A program made the position numbers and the translations under genes. The notes below the pieces were generated by a model. The model saw only the letters and a program-made list of their open reading frames with translations, was not told where the DNA came from and searched no databases. Shown in pieces: positions 60,201 to 64,000 of a stretch of 64,000 nucleotides of DNA (position 1 is the stretch's first letter; every line of letters begins with the position of its first letter). The DNA is from Microcaldota archaeon (GTDB taxonomy: Archaea; Micrarchaeota; Micrarchaeia; Anstonellales; Bilamarchaeaceae). The stretch lies in the NCBI GenBank assembly GCA_018812715.1, contig JAHJCT010000027.1, positions 43,879 through 107,878 on the forward strand, in the 5' to 3' direction.

Positions 60201-63200
60201 CTGGATCGGGCGGAACTACGAAGGCCATAATAACTGTCAATGCTAACAATGTCACTGTACGTAACTGTCCAAGTTTATCCGGATATCAATATGGTGTTGA
60301 AGTATATCTGACAAATGACAGCTTCTTTATCAACAATGTTATGCATGATAATAGTAATTATGGTATTCGCTTAAGAAATTCCAATGCCACATTAATCAAT
60401 AATACAGCATATGATAATACTAATAGGAACTTTGATATAGAACTAAATTGTGATAACACAATTCTAGTGAATAATACAGCACACAATAGTATATATGGTT
60501 TCTACAGCTATTCTGATTCTATTGATCTAATTAATAATACCGCTTATAACAACACGCATGGTTTCTATCTCTTTTCATCTTCTAATTATAATGTTATTAA
60601 CAACACAGCCAGAAACAATGTGCAATATGGTTTCTATTTCAGCACTAATTTCAATAATAATAACATCATAAATAATAGTGCCTACAACAATACTCAGATA
60701 GGCTTTTACATTCACTATTCTCCTAACAATATCTTTGATGGCAACGTTGCTTGGAATAATTCTGGCAATGGTGGTTTTTTTATTCAGGGTTCAAATGATT
60801 TAATTTTCTCTAATAATATTGTTTACAATAATGTGAACGGATTTTTTGTTGATCGCAATTTTCTCAATATCAGTTTCTTCAACAACACTGCATACAATAA
60901 TGGTAATGGTTTCTTCCTTTTTCAAACTAACGATAGTATTCTGAGCAATAATACAGCATATGATAACTCGGATGGTTTCAGCATATCCACTAGTGATAAT
61001 GTTACTCTTTTCAACAATAGTGCATATGACAATATTCGCAGTATCGAGATCTATAATGCCACTAATACTAATTTAATCAACAACACTGCATATGGCACTT
61101 TATCGCAAGCTGGGTTCTATATAGATTCAAGTCCAAACACAACTCTCATAAACAATACAATATATAGCAGTGGGTACCTTCTCTATGCCCTTTACATAAA
61201 TTCGTCTAATAATACAAATGCAATCAACACACATATCTACAATCCAAGCTATTATGATGTTTATCTTGTTACTAATGCAACACCAACAACAGTTTATTTC
61301 TCAGATCTTATCATAGACAATCCACTTGGCAATTATCAAAATTATACAAACCTAACAATAAATGATATTCTTGAAGCAAACTCTGCATATACTATTCAGT
61401 GGAGCACCAATTCATCTACTCTTCCAGCAAACTACATTTCATTTGCACAAAAATTCCTAAATATAAGTGTTATCTCAGGTTCGCCTTCAATAGACAACAT
61501 CATTTGGCATTGGCTAGATTCAGAACTTGGAGGATATGATGAAAATTACTTTGAATTATGGAAATACAATGGCACTTGGTCTGATACTGGCGCAACATTA
61601 ACTCCTGGAACTAATACTTTAATGCTCACAAATTTGAATCCTGCTAGTGAGTACGGCATTCTACAGAACAATGTTGCCACCTGTCCAGTTATTACATCGG
61701 GTGGCACCTATGTTCAGACTGGTAACCTCATTGGAGCCCCCAATTCTGCATATCCAGTGGGTGGCAATGTTTGTGTAAAAATAGCTGCTCCAGATGTTAT
61801 CTATGATTGCAATGGTTACACGATCACAAACGATGGAACTAGTTCAGCCATGGGAATTATGATAAATGCATCAGCGACAAATGTTACTGTAAGAAACTGC
61901 CCATCAATTACTCAGTATAGTTATGGTATCTACGTCCGTTCATCTGCTAATAATAGTATTCTTAACAGCACTACTCATAACAACACAAGAGGAATTTTCT
62001 TCATCTTAAGCGATGATAATAATGTAACCAATAGCGTGGCTTACAATAATTTCTATTCTGGTTTTGAAGTTTCTACATCTTCTTATCGTATCAATTTCCT
62101 TAACAATACAGCATACAACAATTCATGGCATGGCTTCCATCTTTATTCTTCAAACCATACATTAATCGATAATCATGCTTTCAACAATTCTCAACATGGT
62201 TTCTTCTTCGATTCAAACTGTGCTTACAATATTATACTTAACAACACAGCATACAACAATTCATGGAATGGCTTCTCCTTCAATTCCAACTCATTTTACA
62301 ATAATCTAACCAACAACACAGCATACAACAATTCACAAGATGGTTTCTCATTTGATTTAAACTCTTCTTACAATACATTAATCAACAACACAGCATACAA
62401 CAATACCAACGTTGGTTTCATATTTACTCTATTGTCATCTTACAATAACCTAACCAACAACACAGCCTATGATAACCAGGCTGGCTTCATTTTTGAGGCT
62501 AACTGTCCTTACAACAACCTAACCAACAACACGGCCTACAACAATCCTGGGGGGTTCTCATTCGAAACAAATGCTTCCAATAATACTTTAATCAACAACG
62601 AAGCATACGGCGGCGGCTTTGGTTTCAGATTTTATCGATCTTCCAACAATACGTTAATCAACAATCTAGGACATGATCATATTAGCCAGGGGTTCACATT
62701 CTCAGAATCTTCCAATAATACCTTAATCAACAATCAGGGATATGAAAATGGTAATTTTGGTTTCAGATTCTCCACCAGTTGTTTCAACAATATCCTGACC
62801 AACAACACAGCCCACGATAACCTTGCCGGTTTCTATTTTGATCCAAGCTTTTCTTACAACAATCTGACCAACAACACAGCATATAATCATACTATTGGTT
62901 TTGGTTTCAGATTCTCTGATTCATCATCTTACAATAATCTACTCAACAACACAGCACACCACAGCGCCAGCGGTTTCTCCTTCAGCGTAAATTCATTTAA
63001 CAATACTTTAACCAACAGCACAGCATATGAAATTAGCGGCAACGCCTTCAGATTTACGAACTCTCTCAACAACACTATGATCAATACTCAAGCATATGAA
63101 AATGCTTATGGTATAGATATTGAATCGAGTCCTAATATTACCTCAACGAATAGTCTAATTTACAATAATTCTTTATATGGTCTCTATATCTATAATTCTA

Positions 63201-64000
63201 CAAATCTCAATATTTCAGATGTTCACTTCTATAACAACAACGAAGATATTCTTTTTAGAACTGATACTCTAACGCCCACTCCAATTATACTTTCACGCAT
63301 TATCCTAGATAATCCTCTAGGAAACTTCCAAAACTACACAAATCTAACCATAAATGATACAGTTGAGGCAGATTCCATCTTTACTATCAGTTGGGAATCT
63401 AATTCCTATGGTCTTCCAGGTGGCCACCTTTCTTTTGCACAGAAATTCGTAAATATCACTGCCCTTGCACCATCACCTTCAATAGATGAAATTTCATGGC
63501 ATTGGCTAGATTCAGAACTTGGAATTTATAACGAAACTGACTTTGAACTTTGGAAATATTCTTCCAGTTGGAGTAACACTGGAGCCACATTGGATACCGG
63601 AGCAAATACTCTCACGTTAACAAATATGAATCCAGCTAGTGGATATGGAATATTTTATGGAACAAGTGATTGCAGGGATGATGATGGTGATGGAGTTTTC
63701 CATTCATATTCTCCAGGTGCATGTGGAGGAGTACTAGAAGACTGTAATGATGCAGATGAATACATAGTTCCACCCTATGCTGGACTTAATCTAACTGATG
63801 CACATCAGACATACACACTTTGTCAAGGTGTTTATTACATAAACACCACAACTCCAAATTACATTCTTATTAGTTTTGACGAGTACAATATCACTCTTGA
63901 TTGCAACGGCACTCAGATAATTAATGATGGCCAAGCATCTGTAATAAACGGCTATAAAACTTTCATGACTACAAAGAACTGTGTTATCTCAAACTGTGCA
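57299..64000 (+). CDS. giant secreted NosD-like beta-helix protein (3' end outside window)
   Basis: The frame is open for at least 2,234 codons from the ATG at 57299 to the window end. A signal peptide (RRFVLVVLLSLLIGNVSA) is followed by four large modules and the start of a fifth. Each module has a Cys-paired cap (C...I...GTYxLT..L.GAP...C..I...DV.FDC.GYNI...NCP), a long run of ~23-25-residue coils of the type LINNTAYNNSxxGFxL, and a closing ~110-residue domain with HWLDSELGGYD. The coils are those of NosD/pectate-lyase right-handed beta-helices. Asn-x-Ser/Thr sequons occur in almost every coil, so heavy N-glycosylation is likely. At about 63668 a calcium-type DDDGDGVFH loop begins the next part. 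Confidence 0.88.
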   Translation, partial: MSISRRFVLVVLLSLLIGNVSATSVNTCTKISSPGTYELTTHLEGAPIPVPLTKTGCIFINSSDVLFDCKGYNITNNGTAGITYGISTNILYSVDNVTIQNCPSISHYTTGISISAATNSLIINNTAQYGTYGFYLNAYPENITLINNTARHTPYGIDVYLSTNAILINNTVHNATTYGIVVPNSEDTYLINNTVSASNYDIYISASDNTNIINNHIYSASANDFSFAITDAITRSVSISNLIIDNPLGNYENYTNLSLADTTETNSKYVISWTTNSSALPSDYISFEQKFLDISVSWGSPVISSISWHWLDSELGGYDESQFELWRYNGNWANTSATRNTVTNTLTVTNLNPASIYGILQYAPPVPTCPVITSSGVYIQTGNLVGAPNDASEVSGIDWACVKIASSDVVYDCNGYNISNNGTDNSTGIVINGSTQINYTNVTIRNCPGISGYFVGAYIYYSSNDTIQNVTAYNNSQEGFFLYSSTDNNLTNNTAYDNNHGFLLSLDADNNTLIRNTAYNNSEYGIYISTSDENDLINNRAYNNTKSNFFLSISDANFLFNNSAYTSVTQYGFYFSSINNNNILNNTANDNNWYGFNFINSDFNNILNNTAHNNSLTGIRLSTSHNNTLINNTARFNNYGFNLLTSLENNFTNNSAYNNSQNGYYLTVNSDFNNLVENQAFNNSFSGFVLNNCSNNTLFNNLAYNNHDRGFEITSTADENNLINNTAHSHSLYQGILISSSDDNTLINNTAYNNNQGTYVVNSDGTTITNDHYYNNTRSFIVSGTGIVFNLSQVIFDNSLGNFQNYTNLSINDAVASAYSINWTNNPPTYPPDLTSFAQKFVNISIISGSVSIDEIIWHWLDSELGGYDEDLFELWKYDGIWSDTGATLTPGTNSLTLTNLNPTSTYGVLTSTYTGLSSCQDINTPGSYILTTDLTGAPISASPLAGTTCIKISVSDVIFDCDGYNITGSGGTTKAIITVNANNVTVRNCPSLSGYQYGVEVYLTNDSFFINNVMHDNSNYGIRLRNSNATLINNTAYDNTNRNFDIELNCDNTILVNNTAHNSIYGFYSYSDSIDLINNTAYNNTHGFYLFSSSNYNVINNTARNNVQYGFYFSTNFNNNNIINNSAYNNTQIGFYIHYSPNNIFDGNVAWNNSGNGGFFIQGSNDLIFSNNIVYNNVNGFFVDRNFLNISFFNNTAYNNGNGFFLFQTNDSILSNNTAYDNSDGFSISTSDNVTLFNNSAYDNIRSIEIYNATNTNLINNTAYGTLSQAGFYIDSSPNTTLINNTIYSSGYLLYALYINSSNNTNAINTHIYNPSYYDVYLVTNATPTTVYFSDLIIDNPLGNYQNYTNLTINDILEANSAYTIQWSTNSSTLPANYISFAQKFLNISVISGSPSIDNIIWHWLDSELGGYDENYFELWKYNGTWSDTGATLTPGTNTLMLTNLNPASEYGILQNNVATCPVITSGGTYVQTGNLIGAPNSAYPVGGNVCVKIAAPDVIYDCNGYTITNDGTSSAMGIMINASATNVTVRNCPSITQYSYGIYVRSSANNSILNSTTHNNTRGIFFILSDDNNVTNSVAYNNFYSGFEVSTSSYRINFLNNTAYNNSWHGFHLYSSNHTLIDNHAFNNSQHGFFFDSNCAYNIILNNTAYNNSWNGFSFNSNSFYNNLTNNTAYNNSQDGFSFDLNSSYNTLINNTAYNNTNVGFIFTLLSSYNNLTNNTAYDNQAGFIFEANCPYNNLTNNTAYNNPGGFSFETNASNNTLINNEAYGGGFGFRFYRSSNNTLINNLGHDHISQGFTFSESSNNTLINNQGYENGNFGFRFSTSCFNNILTNNTAHDNLAGFYFDPSFSYNNLTNNTAYNHTIGFGFRFSDSSSYNNLLNNTAHHSASGFSFSVNSFNNTLTNSTAYEISGNAFRFTNSLNNTMINTQAYENAYGIDIESSPNITSTNSLIYNNSLYGLYIYNSTNLNISDVHFYNNNEDILFRTDTLTPTPIILSRIILDNPLGNFQNYTNLTINDTVEADSIFTISWESNSYGLPGGHLSFAQKFVNITALAPSPSIDEISWHWLDSELGIYNETDFELWKYSSSWSNTGATLDTGANTLTLTNMNPASGYGIFYGTSDCRDDDGDGVFHSYSPGACGGVLEDCNDADEYIVPPYAGLNLTDAHQTYTLCQGVYYINTTTPNYILISFDEYNITLDCNGTQIINDGQASVINGYKTFMTTKNCVISNCA
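57360..58385 (+). repeat. module 1 of the giant protein
   Basis: Cap with CTKISSPGTYELTT, a short beta-helix of about six coils, and the closing domain with HWLDSELGGYDESQF; the DNA tggcattggttggattcag of this domain starts at 58220. The shortest module. Confidence 0.7.
58402..60035 (+). repeat. module 2 of the giant protein
   Basis: Cap with CPVITSSGVYIQTGNLVGAP, about 18-20 coils, closing domain with HWLDSELGGYDEDLF (tggcattggttggattcag at 59870). Period to the next module about 1.6 kb. Confidence 0.7.
60053..61670 (+). repeat. module 3 of the giant protein
   Basis: Cap with CQDINTPGSYILTTDLTGAP, long beta-helix, closing domain with HWLDSELGGYDENYF (tggcattggctagattcag at 61505). Confidence 0.7.
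61678..63660 (+). repeat. module 4 of the giant protein
   Basis: Cap with CPVITSGGTYVQTGNLIGAP, the longest beta-helix, with near-identical coils at the DNA level (aacaacacagcatacaacaa recurring between about 62110 and 62900), and the closing domain with HWLDSELGIYNETDF (tggcattggctagattcag at 63497). Confidence 0.7.

Noticed and set aside
62100..63060. Regular repeats that look like a CRISPR array or satellite
   Set aside because: The repeats are in frame, vary at third positions and encode beta-helix coils; spacers are not unique and no cas gene is present.

Overview
The window is archaeal. It carries archaeal-type threonyl-tRNA synthetase, class I lysyl-tRNA synthetase, FEN1 with a C-terminal PCNA-binding motif, aMBF1, the uL1-uL10-P1 stalk cluster, eL41, uS10, intron-bearing tRNAs, and TATA boxes about 25-30 bases upstream of many starts. 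The DNA is AT-rich, genes are packed with many short overlaps on both strands, and several genes look acquired from bacteria (DnaK-DnaJ-GrpE, PurH, an RBBP9-like hydrolase). A small-genome DPANN-like lineage that still makes purines (Diapherotrites- or Micrarchaeota-like) is my best guess, but it is an inference without a marker phylogeny.

Layout. 1-9 kb: an ACT regulator, a DRG GTPase, a HEPN-MNT toxin-antitoxin pair with its own operator, an mtnA / class II aldolase / HD hydrolase salvage operon, 5-formyl-THF cyclo-ligase, a HAD phosphatase, Dph6 and PurM. 9-21 kb: a degenerate LAGLIDADG protein, ThrRS, a free-standing LAGLIDADG-winged-helix endonuclease, a large lysine-tailed protein, a site-2 protease, aMBF1-FEN1, Sua5, LysRS and two paralogous membrane proteins. 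21-29 kb: a lone 5S rRNA gene, nitroreductase, KsgA, and a grpE - 39-codon ORF - dnaK - dnaJ operon divergent from a winged-helix regulator around a perfect palindrome. 29-38 kb: tRNA-Asp with a D-loop intron, an iron operon (DtxR-FeoA fusion and FeoB) behind a TTAGGT-type box, a PHP esterase, PurH, a split phosphotransferase/kinase pair and a duplicated Lrp regulator. 38-45 kb: a copper and thiol-redox cluster (CopA, copper chaperone, HMA-DsbD-cupredoxin fusion, Cys-rich membrane protein, DUF2318 lipoprotein, DsbA-like protein), divergent from a membrane-anchored winged-helix regulator with three phased operator repeats between them. 45-49 kb: an accessory region with a tRNA gene interrupted by a 689-base intron that encodes a LAGLIDADG endonuclease, then a DUF763 gene surviving only as its two ends. 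Between those ends lie a hydrolase, a GC-rich inverted-repeat element and a PD-(D/E)XK nuclease with four homing-endonuclease-type repeats. 49-57 kb: an Lrp / M20 peptidase / acetyltransferase module, the AMP phosphorylase and ribose-1,5-bisphosphate isomerase pair of the archaeal AMP pathway, and a ribosomal cluster including two genes too short for ordinary gene finders (eL41 and a 57-residue ORF). 57.3 kb to the end: one giant open frame for a secreted, Asn-rich, NosD-like beta-helix protein that runs off the window.

The strongest candidates for something new are the intron-encoded endonuclease inside a tRNA gene, the DUF763 disruption with its unusual nuclease, the small ORFs coupled to grpE-dnaK and to eL41-uL1, and the copper/thiol cluster with its membrane-bound regulator.
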